Below, one piece after another: positions 16,785 to 25,323 of a stretch of 64,000 nucleotides of DNA. Numbering within the stretch: the first letter of the stretch is position 1; each line of letters starts with the position of its first letter. The stretch spans positions 1,074,501 to 1,138,500 of the forward strand of contig NZ_CP108455.1 in NCBI RefSeq assembly GCF_036241575.1, written 5' to 3'. This DNA is from Streptomyces sp. NBC_01267 (GTDB lineage Bacteria > Actinomycetota > Actinomycetes > Streptomycetales > Streptomycetaceae). Below the pieces are notes generated by a model, which worked only from the letters and a program-made list of their open reading frames with translations, was not told the DNA's origin and did not search any database. A program made the position numbers and the translations under genes.

Positions 16785-18074
16785 TCAGCCCGCGATCGAG
16801 TCCAGCTGCTCGGCCGCCGGGCGCAGCGCCCACAGGTCCCCGCCGGGCGGCGCCTGGAGTTCCGGCAGCGCGGCGCGGGCCTCGGCGTCCCCGGCGTCGG
16901 CGGCGGCGTGCACGATGTCGCTCGCGGCGTACCGGTAGAACTCCAGCTCCGGGTAGGGCCAGTCGGCCTTGCCCGTGGCGGCGGGCAGCAGCAGGTCGAC
17001 CGCCTTGAACAGGCTCTGCCCCTGCGGACCCCGGTAGCCCCAGAGGTCCACCCCGACCTGCTTGCCGATGGCCGCGAGCCGGGTGTAGGCGACCAGGTCG
17101 AAGGTGGAGTAGTGCCAGCTGCGGGTCCGCGCGAGCTCCTGCGGCTGGGTGCCGTCGCCCGCTATCTGGGCGTCGATCCGCCTGGTACGGGAGTCGAGGA
17201 CGACCTTGCGTGCGAGCGCCCGGTCACCGGTGGCCAGTGCCAGTCCGGCGACCTGCATGTCCATGAAGGTGCCGTGGTTGTTCTCGGCCGCCGACTCCTG
17301 CTTGCCGAAGTCGGAGTCGACCAGCCAGCCCAGGAAGTCCTTGTTCCAGGCGGACATGCCTGCGCTGTCACTCCTCGTCCAGCCGGGCGCACCGGTGTCG
17401 AGGAGCGCGACGGCGTCGACGACGCTCGTGTACTGCTGGGAGAAGTCGATGATTCCGATCGCCCTGCCGTCGTACTTGCAGGGGATGAACTGCCCGTGGT
17501 CCAGGTTCGGATTCATCCGGGTAGCCGGGTCGACGAACCAGGTGCGCAGGATCTCGGCGGCGTGCTCCGCGTACGCCTTCCTGCCCGTGTAGTACCAGGC
17601 CAGGCTGAGGGAGGTGACGGAGTTCATCACCTTGCCGACGTCCGGGCGGTCGGTCCCGGTGTCGACCTCGGGGTTGCGTTCGCCGTCGCGCTGGACGTAC
17701 GGGCAGCCCCAGGGGTTGTCGGCGGTCTTCGGCTGGGAGGGCCACCAGTAGGGCGCCTGGCTCAGGTAGTCGTGCGGATCCCCGCCGGGCGCGGGCTTCG
17801 GCTTGTCGACGACCGTCCACGGCCCCTGTCCGAGCCAGCTGTCCGCCGTCGCGGTCAGCTGCTTGAGCGACTTACGGAGTGCCGGGTCGCCGTGGTCGAG
17901 ACGGATCCGGGCCTGCTGGAGCCGTTTGCCGTCGATCACGGACGTCCGGGGAACCTTCGGCGTGGGGCTGTGCCGCGGGGCCGCAGCGGAGGACGCGGCC
18001 GGGACGAGCACGGCGGCGACGGTGGCCGCGGCGGCGATCAGGGCACCCAGACGTCGGCGGGATCTTCCGTTCAT
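16785..18074 (-). CDS. Secreted alginate-lyase-family protein
   Basis: A 429-aa protein from the ATG at 18074 (GGGAGC ribosome binding site). It has a basic N-terminus NGRSRRRLG, a hydrophobic segment and an AxA cleavage site near residue 30, so it is secreted. The body is an alpha/alpha-toroid of the alginate lyase family: QAPYWWPSQPKTADNPWGCP, the catalytic-site-like AENNHGTFMDMQ, and WHYSTFDLVAYTRLAAIGKQ. Family members cleave uronate-containing polysaccharides by beta-elimination; the exact substrate is unknown. It is monocistronic with a palindrome 20-37 bp upstream of the start. Confidence 0.85.
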   Translation of the reverse strand: MNGRSRRRLGALIAAAATVAAVLVPAASSAAAPRHSPTPKVPRTSVIDGKRLQQARIRLDHGDPALRKSLKQLTATADSWLGQGPWTVVDKPKPAPGGDPHDYLSQAPYWWPSQPKTADNPWGCPYVQRDGERNPEVDTGTDRPDVGKVMNSVTSLSLAWYYTGRKAYAEHAAEILRTWFVDPATRMNPNLDHGQFIPCKYDGRAIGIIDFSQQYTSVVDAVALLDTGAPGWTRSDSAGMSAWNKDFLGWLVDSDFGKQESAAENNHGTFMDMQVAGLALATGDRALARKVVLDSRTRRIDAQIAGDGTQPQELARTRSWHYSTFDLVAYTRLAAIGKQVGVDLWGYRGPQGQSLFKAVDLLLPAATGKADWPYPELEFYRYAASDIVHAAADAGDAEARAALPELQAPPGGDLWALRPAAEQLDSIAG

Positions 18075-18094
18075 TGGAACGCTCCCATCAGATA

Positions 18095-18111
18095 TATGAA
18101 CTGAGTTCATA
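18095..18111. promoter_or_regulatory. 17-bp palindromic operator upstream of the alginate-lyase-family gene
   Basis: TATGAACTGAGTTCATA is a perfect inverted repeat (8-bp arms around one base) in an AT-rich pocket 21 bp upstream of the start codon. The size and symmetry suit a dimeric regulator of the GntR, LacI or IclR type. No regulator gene is adjacent. Confidence 0.6.
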
Positions 18112-18562
18112 AGCGAGACCGTGCGAGCGTAGAGGCGCCTGCTCCGGCTGACAATGCCCAGCGCACGATTCACGGATGGGATCCTGACCGCCTCACCGGA
18201 CCCGTGGATCCGACCGGCAGGGGCGCGTCATCGAAGGCGGGGTCGACCAGCGAGGGTGCGTCATCGAAGGCGAGGCCGCGCAGCGCCGGGGAACGATTCG
18301 CGCGCAACGGGGTGACTCGTACGACTCGCCGTCAGGAGCCTGCCGGGGAGCGGACATTCGGGCCCCGGGCGGCCGAAGTCCCTTGCTTACGGGCAGAGTT
18401 CTGCCCCATCGGCACGGCGTCCCGGAGGTTGCCCCCGCAGGAGGACCGGGGTGTCCGGGGCGGACGCCGGCCGGAGCTTGATGTCGCCACGGCTGCGCGC
18501 GGGGCTGTCGGAACACGCGGCTGACCGACCGCGGCGCCGACACCCCGCGTTCGGCACCGGCC
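18112..18562. other. Intergenic region, no gene recognised
   Basis: About 450 bp between the alginate-lyase-family gene and the 3' end of the permease. Open frames exist on both strands, but their composition is arginine- and proline-rich with no recognisable domain or good ribosome binding site. A 15-bp direct repeat (18225-18239 and 18258-18272, GCGTCATCGAAGGCG, 33-bp period) is the only structure noted. Confidence 0.5.
18225..18272 (+). repeat. 15-bp direct repeat, two copies
   Basis: GCGTCATCGAAGGCG occurs at 18225-18239 and 18258-18272, three helical turns apart. No function is evident. Confidence 0.5.
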
Positions 18563-19948
18563 CTACTCGGTCCGCTCCGTGCCGTCGCCGTAGCCCGCGG
18601 TCCCGCCGTCCAGCAGCGGCGGCTGCGGCGTACCGGCCGTCTTCGAGAGCCAGCGCAGGGCGTGGTAGCCGGTCAGTACGGTGATGGTGCCCAGGGAGAT
18701 ACCGCTGAGGACGAAGTTGTCGGTGATCTTCAGCGAGACGTCACCCACGCCGATGACGACCCCGGCCGCGGCGGGGACCAGGTTCAGCGGCTGGGAGAAG
18801 TCGACCTTGTTGCGGATCCAGATCTGGGCGCCCAGCAGGCCGATCATGCCGTAGAGGATCACGGTGATTCCGCCCAGTACGCCGCCCGGGATGGCGGCGA
18901 CCAGCGCGCCGATCTTCGGGCAGAAGCCGAACAGCAGGGCGAAGCAGGCGGCTGCCCAGTACGCCGCCGTGGAGTAGACCTTCGTCGCCGCCATGACGCC
19001 GATGTTCTCCGCGTACGTCGTGGTGGCCGGTCCGCCGAACCCGGTGGACAGCATGCTCGCCGCGCCGTCCGCGATGATCGCGGCGCCCATCTTGTCGTCC
19101 AGCGGGTCACCGGTCATCTCACCGACGGCCTTCACGTGTCCGGCGTTCTCCGCGATCAGCGCCACCAGCACCGGCAGCGCGACCAGGATGGCCGCACCCG
19201 AGAAGTTCGGCGCGTGGACGTGCGGGAGGCCGATCCAGTCGGCATGGGCCACGTCGGAGAAGTTGATGCGCCAGTGATCGACCGTCCGGCCCGAACCGTC
19301 CGGGGAATGGATCTTCCCCGTCGTACGGTCGAGGACCCAGGACAGTACGTAGCCCAGCAGCAAGCCGAGGAAAATGGCGATCCGGGACCAGAAACCGCGC
19401 AGCACCACGAGGGCCAGGCCGGTGAAGAGCATGGTGGCCAGCGCGGTCCACTGGTCCTGCGGCCAGTACGTGGACGCGGTGACCGGCGCCAGGTTGAAGC
19501 CGATGAGCATGACGACCGCGCCCGTCACGGGCGGTGGCAGCACGGCATGGATGATCCGCGCCCCGACCACCTGCACCGCGATGCCGCAGCCCGCCAGGCA
19601 GGCGCCGACGACGAACATCGCGCCCGTCAGGGTCCCGGCGTCCCCGCCCTGCCCCGCGATGACGGCGGAGACCCCCACGAACGAGAGGGAGGAGCCGAGG
19701 TAGCTCGGCACGCGTCCCCGCGTCGCCAGCAGGAAGATCGCGGTGGCCACGCCGGAGGCCATGAGAGCCAGACTGGGGTCGAGGCCCATGAGGACCGGCG
19801 CGACGAAACACGCACCGATCATGGACACCACGTGCTGGGCGCCGAGCCCGATCGTGCGGCCCCAGGTCAGCCGCTCCCCCGGCTTGACCACCTCTCCCGG
19901 CCCCAGGTGCTTGCCGTCACCGTGCAGCTTCCACCCGAAGCCCGCCAT
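18563..19948 (-). CDS. Uracil/xanthine permease (NCS2 family)
   Basis: A 461-aa membrane protein of the nucleobase-ascorbate/uracil-xanthine symporter family with about 12-14 membrane segments. Visible landmarks are the N-terminal RTIGLGAQHVVSMIGACFVA and the central HVKAVGEMTGDPLDDKMGAA, followed by STGFGGPATTTYAENIGVMA; the FGGPATTTYAEN box is diagnostic for UraA-like carriers. It imports nucleobases by proton symport. The ATG at 19948 was chosen because GGAG lies 7 bp upstream; GTG at 19954 is too close to that site. Confidence 0.92.
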   Translation of the reverse strand: MAGFGWKLHGDGKHLGPGEVVKPGERLTWGRTIGLGAQHVVSMIGACFVAPVLMGLDPSLALMASGVATAIFLLATRGRVPSYLGSSLSFVGVSAVIAGQGGDAGTLTGAMFVVGACLAGCGIAVQVVGARIIHAVLPPPVTGAVVMLIGFNLAPVTASTYWPQDQWTALATMLFTGLALVVLRGFWSRIAIFLGLLLGYVLSWVLDRTTGKIHSPDGSGRTVDHWRINFSDVAHADWIGLPHVHAPNFSGAAILVALPVLVALIAENAGHVKAVGEMTGDPLDDKMGAAIIADGAASMLSTGFGGPATTTYAENIGVMAATKVYSTAAYWAAACFALLFGFCPKIGALVAAIPGGVLGGITVILYGMIGLLGAQIWIRNKVDFSQPLNLVPAAAGVVIGVGDVSLKITDNFVLSGISLGTITVLTGYHALRWLSKTAGTPQPPLLDGGTAGYGDGTERTE

Positions 19949-20324
19949 GGCCACTCTCCAGTTCCTCGCTCGCTTCGCACAGGCGGAGCCGCATCGTCCC
20001 TACCCACCGACCGCCACGCGTGCGAACCGGCCCGCTCGTAGGTCGAAGCGGGTCCGGACGCAGGTCGAAGGGCACGCGGCTCATCCGCCACGTCGACGAT
20101 CAGAAGGACTCATTAATATCCGAACGGCCGGCTGCCGACCAATCCGGTACGAGGGGGCAGACGAGTGATCGTGCCGGCTGCGGGCGTGCGGCGCTGCCGC
20201 GCGCCTGTCCCGGCAGGGCCGGAGGACCCGCGAAGTCCACCGGGGCGGTCCGCCGCCTCCCTCGTTCTGAGGAAGTCCGGTGCTGACCGCGTCCGGCGGG
20301 AGTGCCGGGTGCCAGGCTGCCTCC
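19949..20324. other. Intergenic region between permease and DUF5995 gene
   Basis: About 375 bp that should hold the promoters of both divergent genes. An AT-rich stretch (CATTAATATCC) near 20112-20122 may be part of a promoter on either strand. No convincing -35/-10 pair, operator or small gene was recognised. Confidence 0.4.
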
Positions 20325-21203
20325 ATGGCGCAGACGGAACACTTCGCAGCCCGCTCGGCCCGCAGCGGACCGCCGGTCGACGGACTGTCGGTCGACGGAC
20401 TGTCGGTCGACGGACTGTCGGTCGACCGGCTGTCGGCACGGATGCGGGCGGTCGGTGCGTCGTGGCCTCCTGCTGACGGTGTCGCGGTCTTCGACGGGAT
20501 GTACCGGAGGTGTCTGACAACCGCCCAGGAGAGCGTCGGACACCAGCACGGCACAAACCAGCGCGGATGGCGGCGGCGCGGCGGGCAGCCGACGTTCACC
20601 GATCCGCGCGGTGCGTGGACGCTCGACGTGGTGTTCGCCGGGCGGTATCTGGCGGCGGTCGACGCGGTGGCCGACGGGCGCCGGCCGCCCGCCTGCTGGC
20701 GCCCGCTCTTCCAGTACCGGCACCACCCCGGTGTACGCCCGGTGCAGTTCGCGCTCGCCGGGCTCAACGCCCACATGGGGCACGACCTGGCGCTGGCCGT
20801 CGTCGACACCTGCCGCCTGCTCGACTGCGGACCGGACGACCTGGAAGGGGACTTCGACCGGGTGGGCGAGACGCTCGTGCTGCTGGAGGAGCGGATCCGC
20901 GAGGAGCTGCTGCCGGGGCCCGGTCTGCTGGAGATCGTCGACCCGCTCACCCATCTGATCGGCTCGTGGAGTCCGGAGCGGGCCCGCGACGCCGCCTGGT
21001 CGGCGGCCAGGATTCTCTGGGAGCTGCGGGAACTTCCGGTGCTGGCCGGAGAGTTCACGGAGAGGATGGACGCGGACGCCGGCCTGGTCGGCCGGTGCCT
21101 GCTCACTCCCCTGCAGCAACCTCTCGCGACGAAGGAGCACACGAATGGCGATCCCGCTCGGTCTCGGACTGCCCCAGATGAAGCAGTACGCCATCGGCCG
21201 TGA
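20325..21203 (+). CDS. DUF5995 family protein
   Basis: A 292-aa protein of the actinobacterial DUF5995 family, function unknown. The core (about residues 85-265) has the family's helical pattern and the conserved histidine-rich segment RPVQFALAGLNAHMGHDLAL, then VVDTCRLL, EELLPGP and GSWSPERARDAAW. The N-terminal ~35 residues contain four copies of a VDGLS pentapeptide encoded by a 15-bp tandem repeat and look disordered. The ATG lacks a clear ribosome binding site. The last 59 bp overlap the next gene in another frame, which suggests coupled expression. Confidence 0.75.
   Translation: MAQTEHFAARSARSGPPVDGLSVDGLSVDGLSVDRLSARMRAVGASWPPADGVAVFDGMYRRCLTTAQESVGHQHGTNQRGWRRRGGQPTFTDPRGAWTLDVVFAGRYLAAVDAVADGRRPPACWRPLFQYRHHPGVRPVQFALAGLNAHMGHDLALAVVDTCRLLDCGPDDLEGDFDRVGETLVLLEERIREELLPGPGLLEIVDPLTHLIGSWSPERARDAAWSAARILWELRELPVLAGEFTERMDADAGLVGRCLLTPLQQPLATKEHTNGDPARSRTAPDEAVRHRP
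20375..20434 (+). repeat. 15-bp tandem repeat inside coding sequence
   Basis: Four units of GGTCGACGGACTGTC (the fourth imperfect) encode repeated VDGLS pentapeptides near the N-terminus of the DUF5995 protein. The unit is a multiple of three, so copy-number change would keep the frame. Confidence 0.85.
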
Positions 21204-22077
21204 CGTGCCCGCAGTCGCCCGCGCCGCCGAAGAGACCGGCTACGAATCCCTGTGGGTGTTCGAGCGGATCCTCTTCCCGGAGCCCGCGACACAGGGTCTG
21301 TACGGCATACCGGGACTGCCCTGGCCGGACCACTACCGCTCGGTGGCCGACCCGTTGGTGACCCTGACACTGGCTGCCGCGGCGACCGGACGCGCCCGGC
21401 TGGGCACGAGTGTGCTGGTCGCACCGCTGCATGTGCCCTTCCAACTGGCCCGTTCACTCGCCTCGATCGACGCGGCAAGCGGCGGCCGGGTGGTGGCGGG
21501 GATCGGCACGGGCTGGTCGAGCGACGAGTACGCGGCGGCCTCGGTGGCCCCGTTCGCCAAGCGCGGGGCGTTCCTGGACGAGCTGCTGGATGTGTTCCAG
21601 GCGGTGTGGGGCCCCGACCCGGTGTCGTACGAAGGGGAGTTCACGACCATCGCGCCCTCGGTGGTCGGACCCAAACCGGCCAGGCCGATCCCGGTCCATC
21701 TGCCGGCCAGCGGTCCGCGTGCGACGCGGCGGCTGGTCGATCGCGCGGACGGCTGGATACCGGTCGCCATGGGCCCGGCCCAACTGGCCGATGACTGGCG
21801 GAAGGTGCAGGACCTGGCGGCCGAGCGGGGCCGGGAGCGTCCGCTCGCCGTGACGGTGCGCCTCAACGCGAGCCACAGCGCCAAGCCGTACGACGGCGAC
21901 GACCGCAAGCCGTTCCAGGGCAGCACGGAGCAGATCGTCGAGGACCTCGCGGCCCACGCGGAGGTGGGGGTGGCGAGCGAGTTCCTGCTCGACCTCCAGG
22001 GCACCATGCGGGACGCGCAGGAGCTGACGGACGTGGCCGCCGAGGTGTACGCGGCAGCGCGCGCGGCCGGGGTCTGA
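21145..22077 (+). CDS. LLM-class F420-dependent oxidoreductase
   Basis: A 310-aa TIM-barrel protein of the luciferase-like monooxygenase superfamily, in the F420-dependent TIGR03619-like subgroup common in actinobacteria. It has the N-terminal GYESLWVFERILFPEP, the strand RARLGTSVLVAPLHVPFQLA, the active-site helix GGRVVAGIGTGWSSDEYAA and the cofactor-phosphate region VHLPASGPRATRRLVDRADG. The substrate is unknown. GAAGGAG lies 8 bp before the ATG, inside the 3' end of the DUF5995 gene. A strong terminator follows. Confidence 0.85.
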   Translation: MAIPLGLGLPQMKQYAIGRDVPAVARAAEETGYESLWVFERILFPEPATQGLYGIPGLPWPDHYRSVADPLVTLTLAAAATGRARLGTSVLVAPLHVPFQLARSLASIDAASGGRVVAGIGTGWSSDEYAAASVAPFAKRGAFLDELLDVFQAVWGPDPVSYEGEFTTIAPSVVGPKPARPIPVHLPASGPRATRRLVDRADGWIPVAMGPAQLADDWRKVQDLAAERGRERPLAVTVRLNASHSAKPYDGDDRKPFQGSTEQIVEDLAAHAEVGVASEFLLDLQGTMRDAQELTDVAAEVYAAARAAGV

Positions 22078-22104
22078 CCCCGACGAGGGCCCGTCCGGTC
22101 TGAT

Positions 22105-22148
22105 GGGGCCTGCCCGACCCGGCTGTCCTCGCCGGTCCGGCAGGCCCC
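22105..22148. terminator. Bidirectional terminator
   Basis: GGGGCCTGCC (22105-22114) pairs with GGCAGGCCCC (22139-22148) between the convergent oxidoreductase and acetyltransferase genes. Confidence 0.65.
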
Positions 22149-22154
22149 CCGGGG

Positions 22155-23117
22155 TCAGAACGAATCGCCGTACCAGTACGTCGCTCCGGCCGCCGTGACC
22201 GTTTCGCGGATCGCTTCGGGCGCGCCCGTGAGGGGACGGGTCATGCCCACCCACTCCTCGTGCGTCCGCGCGTCGCTGAGCAGCCGGGGCAGCGCGGCCC
22301 GGCTGTCGGGGGTGTCGGGCAGCCGCACGCGGGCGACGGTCAGTCCGTCCGCGCGGGCCCGGTCGCCGACCGCGGCGAGCAGTTCGCCGAGCGCCTCTCC
22401 GGGGTCGGCGGCGAGCGCGCACTCCGTCACCGCCACGGCCGGTGCCGCCGCCGCGTCCCGCTGGGCGACGTACCGGGCGACGATCCACCCGACAGGGTCG
22501 CCGGACACGGGGTCCTCGGCGATCAGCGCGTGGGTGTCCCTTCCGTACCAGGCGGGGACGCGGACAGCCCAGTCCTCGGGGGTGCGTACGGAGGTGAGGG
22601 GCCGGGTCGCGTTGTACACCGCGTGCAGTGAGGCCACCGCGGGCAGGTCCTCGGGGAGCGCCGGCCGGATCCGGAACCGGGGTGCGGCGGCAGTGGTAGC
22701 CGGAGCGATGGTGCCCTCCGCGTAGGTCCTGCGGAACTCCTGCCATCCCGAGCCCCGGTAGACCCCCGGGGTGCCGGTGAACAGCAGCGACCAGGCGCAG
22801 CCGTCCGCCCTCATGACCTGTTCGGCCTCGACGAGGAGCCGGCGCACCAGGCCCTGCCCCCGGGCCTCGGGCCGGGTGGCGACGCTGCCGATGCCGCCGA
22901 CCCGTTGCGGGGTGCCGTGCGCGTCACGGATCAGCCGTGGCACGTACACGACGACCGCGTCGATCCCGCCGTCCGTCTCCGCGACGAAGGTACGCCGGTG
23001 CCGGTCGGCGTCCATGGTGTAGAGGTCCGGGAGGTGCGAGGCGGCGAAGCACTGGTCCCAGAGCGCGAACAGGGCGGGTTCGTCGGCGGCGGTGGCCGTC
23101 CGGAATGTCGTGGTCAC
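22155..23117 (-). CDS. GNAT family N-acetyltransferase (Eis-like N-terminus)
   Basis: A 320-aa cytoplasmic enzyme. The N-terminal GNAT domain has the acetyl-CoA loop region GIGSVATRPEARGQGLVRRLLV, with the R/Q-x-x-G-x-G/A pattern. A second, degenerate GNAT-like half follows (FRIRPALPEDLPAVASLHAV), as in two-domain acetyltransferases. The acceptor is unknown. The GTG start lies within the stop codon of the upstream beta-helix gene (GTGA overlap). It is therefore translationally coupled to an exported polysaccharide-active protein, an odd pairing, and ends the minus arm of the catabolic locus. Confidence 0.82.
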   Translation of the reverse strand: MTTTFRTATAADEPALFALWDQCFAASHLPDLYTMDADRHRRTFVAETDGGIDAVVVYVPRLIRDAHGTPQRVGGIGSVATRPEARGQGLVRRLLVEAEQVMRADGCAWSLLFTGTPGVYRGSGWQEFRRTYAEGTIAPATTAAAPRFRIRPALPEDLPAVASLHAVYNATRPLTSVRTPEDWAVRVPAWYGRDTHALIAEDPVSGDPVGWIVARYVAQRDAAAAPAVAVTECALAADPGEALGELLAAVGDRARADGLTVARVRLPDTPDSRAALPRLLSDARTHEEWVGMTRPLTGAPEAIRETVTAAGATYWYGDSF

Positions 23118-25282
23118 AGGGTCAGGTTTCCATCCGTGCGTGCCGTGCCGCCGTTCGCCGGCATGGCGGTGCGACGGGTGCCCTGCTCCACACAGGAGGT
23201 GTGCAGAGCGGAATCGAGGGCGGCGGGGAGCAGATGCAGCGTGCCGCCGGTGAAGCGGCACCCCGTCGCCGCGTAGTGGTTGGTGCCGTCCTGGATCCGT
23301 ACATGGGCGGTGCCGGCGCCGCTGGTAGTGCTGCTGACCGCCGAGAGGTCCCAGATGACGGTGCCGCTGCCCGCGGTCCGGCCGAGCAGGGCCCCGGCCT
23401 TGTTGGTGCCGGTGAGGCGGGCACCGCCGGTGACCGTGATGCGCTGGTCACGTGCGGCGCTCAGCTCGATGCCGGTGTCCGTGTACGTACCTCCGTCGAT
23501 CCGCAGGTCGGCCGAGCCCACGGAGAGCGGGGCGGCGCCGTCCGCGCCGGTGAGCGTGCAGTCCGTGAAGTGCACCGGGCCGGCGCCGCGCAGGACGGCT
23601 CCGTCGAGCCCGGTGAAGGTGCAGCGGACGAAGTGGACCGGCGCGGTGACCGGAGTCTGTACGAGGACCGCTTCGGCGGGCGGCTCGAACGAGCAGTCAC
23701 TGATGACCGTGGGACGGGTGGAGCGCGCGGAGCGCTGAGCGACCGCGAAGGTCTTCGCGGTGCAGCCACGCACCTGGGCGCCGTCGGCGTTGACGGTGAG
23801 GGTGCCCGCCTGGTCGAACGTCGGACGGGCGATGACCGTGACGTCCTCAAGGGTCAGATCGGTGATCTTGGTGTTGGCGGTGAACCAGGAGCAGACATGT
23901 CTGCGTACCGTGATCCGCTTGGCGGATATTCCCCACTGGGCGCCGGAGTTGGCGATGTCCATGAGCCCGGAATTGCCGTCGAAGAGCAGATCGTGCTCGT
24001 ACTGGCCGTGCGTGGTGAAGGGGTTGCCACCCTCGTCGTCGCCGTCGCCGTGGCAGTTGACCACCGTGCAGTAGGCGGAGGCGGTGAGGTCGTTGAGGTG
24101 GCGGACATTGCTGGTGGTGCAGTCGGCGACCCGGCCGTAGAGGCAGTAGATCTGCTGGGTGAGATAGCCCGCGCCGCCGTACATCACGGTGGGCGGGTTC
24201 TTCAGCGAACACTCCTCGGTACGGAAGCGGGTGCACCAGCGCCGCATGATCACCGGCCAGAACGTGCCGGTGGCGTGGATGCCCGAGACGTCGCAGCCGA
24301 CGGCGTACTCGTAACTGACCGGGTGCGAGCCGGTGTACTCGTCGTCGCCCGCGCCCTCGAAGAGCATGTTGCGGACATGGGTGTCGCGCACCGGCTCGAC
24401 GCGGGTCCAGGTGAGGGTGCGGCCCGCGGCGAGTTCCCAGCCGTTGAGGTAGCCGACCCGCACGTGGGTGGCGTCGATGATCTCGGTGATCTCGACGAGC
24501 TTCTGGAGCTCCCGCTCGTCCCCGCCGCCGCCCTCGACCGGGGCCACCTGCACGGCCCACCACTGGCCGACGGTGAAGGCCTTGGCGTCGGGGACCGGGA
24601 AGTTGTCGGTGAGTTCGATGACCTTGCCCGGGAGGGCGTACGTGACGGTGGTGGTGGTGGTGACGGTGCCGCGGAAGGAGAGGACGGCGCCGAAGGGGTT
24701 GTCGTGGGTGTTCTTCTCGATGCCGGTGGTGGTGATGTGGTGTCCGCCGAAGTCGAGTTCGATGTTCGAGCGGTTCCAGAGGTGGCGTTTTTGGAAGTGG
24801 AGGTCGGTGTGGGCTTCGATGCGGTGGACGGTGGGGTCGTCGATCATCGCGTCGAGTGCGGTGTCGGCGGGGTGGGTGGTGTCGAAGTGTCCGAAGGTGC
24901 GGAAGTCGAGTGTTCCGGTGTGGAGTTGGTGCCAGCGTCCCTTGGTAGGGGTCTTGTCGTTGTTGCCGGGGTTTTTTCCGGTGGGGGTGATGACGGTGCC
25001 GCCGTTGTGCGGGGCGGTGGAGTTCTTGTTCCAGCGCAGGGCCATGGCTCCGCCGTCGCCGGCCCGGTGGTAGCCGGCGAGGAGGAGTTGCGTTCCGTCG
25101 CTGAGGGTTTTGGTGTTCAGGGCGCGCAGGTCGTCGACGGTGTCGGCGTGCAGGACACCCGTACCACTGGTGGTGGGTGCGGCCTGCGCGGTACCGGTGG
25201 TGACGGCCGAACCGGCCACGACCAGACCGGCCAGACCAGAAACCCGCAGCAGATGACGGCGTGATGAATCCATGGCTGACAT
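23114..25282 (-). CDS. Tat-exported right-handed beta-helix protein A (putative polysaccharide-active enzyme)
   Basis: A 722-aa protein. The N-terminus SSRRHLLRVSGLAGLVVAGS is a clear Tat signal with an AQA cleavage site near residue 38. A cap module follows (about 42-215: VDDLRALNTKTLSDGTQLLL, GYHRAGDGGAMALRW), typical of pectin-lyase-like and tail-spike-like proteins, then repeated beta-helix coils. The paralogue at 31123 has the same build; the first ~200 codons are nearly identical in DNA, while the middle is roughly two-thirds identical in protein and the end more diverged. It is probably a secreted lyase or glycosidase, but no catalytic residues could be assigned. It follows the SDR gene by 41 bp and overlaps the GNAT gene. 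Confidence 0.8.
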   Translation of the reverse strand: MSAMDSSRRHLLRVSGLAGLVVAGSAVTTGTAQAAPTTSGTGVLHADTVDDLRALNTKTLSDGTQLLLAGYHRAGDGGAMALRWNKNSTAPHNGGTVITPTGKNPGNNDKTPTKGRWHQLHTGTLDFRTFGHFDTTHPADTALDAMIDDPTVHRIEAHTDLHFQKRHLWNRSNIELDFGGHHITTTGIEKNTHDNPFGAVLSFRGTVTTTTTVTYALPGKVIELTDNFPVPDAKAFTVGQWWAVQVAPVEGGGGDERELQKLVEITEIIDATHVRVGYLNGWELAAGRTLTWTRVEPVRDTHVRNMLFEGAGDDEYTGSHPVSYEYAVGCDVSGIHATGTFWPVIMRRWCTRFRTEECSLKNPPTVMYGGAGYLTQQIYCLYGRVADCTTSNVRHLNDLTASAYCTVVNCHGDGDDEGGNPFTTHGQYEHDLLFDGNSGLMDIANSGAQWGISAKRITVRRHVCSWFTANTKITDLTLEDVTVIARPTFDQAGTLTVNADGAQVRGCTAKTFAVAQRSARSTRPTVISDCSFEPPAEAVLVQTPVTAPVHFVRCTFTGLDGAVLRGAGPVHFTDCTLTGADGAAPLSVGSADLRIDGGTYTDTGIELSAARDQRITVTGGARLTGTNKAGALLGRTAGSGTVIWDLSAVSSTTSGAGTAHVRIQDGTNHYAATGCRFTGGTLHLLPAALDSALHTSCVEQGTRRTAMPANGGTARTDGNLTL
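24641..25252 (-). repeat. Inverted repeat, left copy (5' part of beta-helix gene A)
   Basis: About 610 bp nearly identical by eye to the plus-strand segment 31180-31788, including wobble positions. Differences cluster in a short NPGNK-like linker (around 24940-24990) and a few scattered bases. Homology starts abruptly at the LLRVSG codons and ends abruptly after a run of ACC codons. Confidence 0.9.
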
Positions 25283-25323
25283 GACGGAGGTGCTCCTCGC
25301 GCTCTCGATGAAGTCAGGATGAA

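Noticed and set aside
18193..18543. 116-codon minus-strand frame in the gap before the permease
   Set aside because: Composition is Arg/Pro-rich without hydrophobic core pattern; no ribosome binding site or recognisable domain.
20375..20434. Possible CRISPR-like array
   Set aside because: Units are only 15 bp with no spacers and are in frame with a coding sequence; a tandem repeat, not CRISPR.
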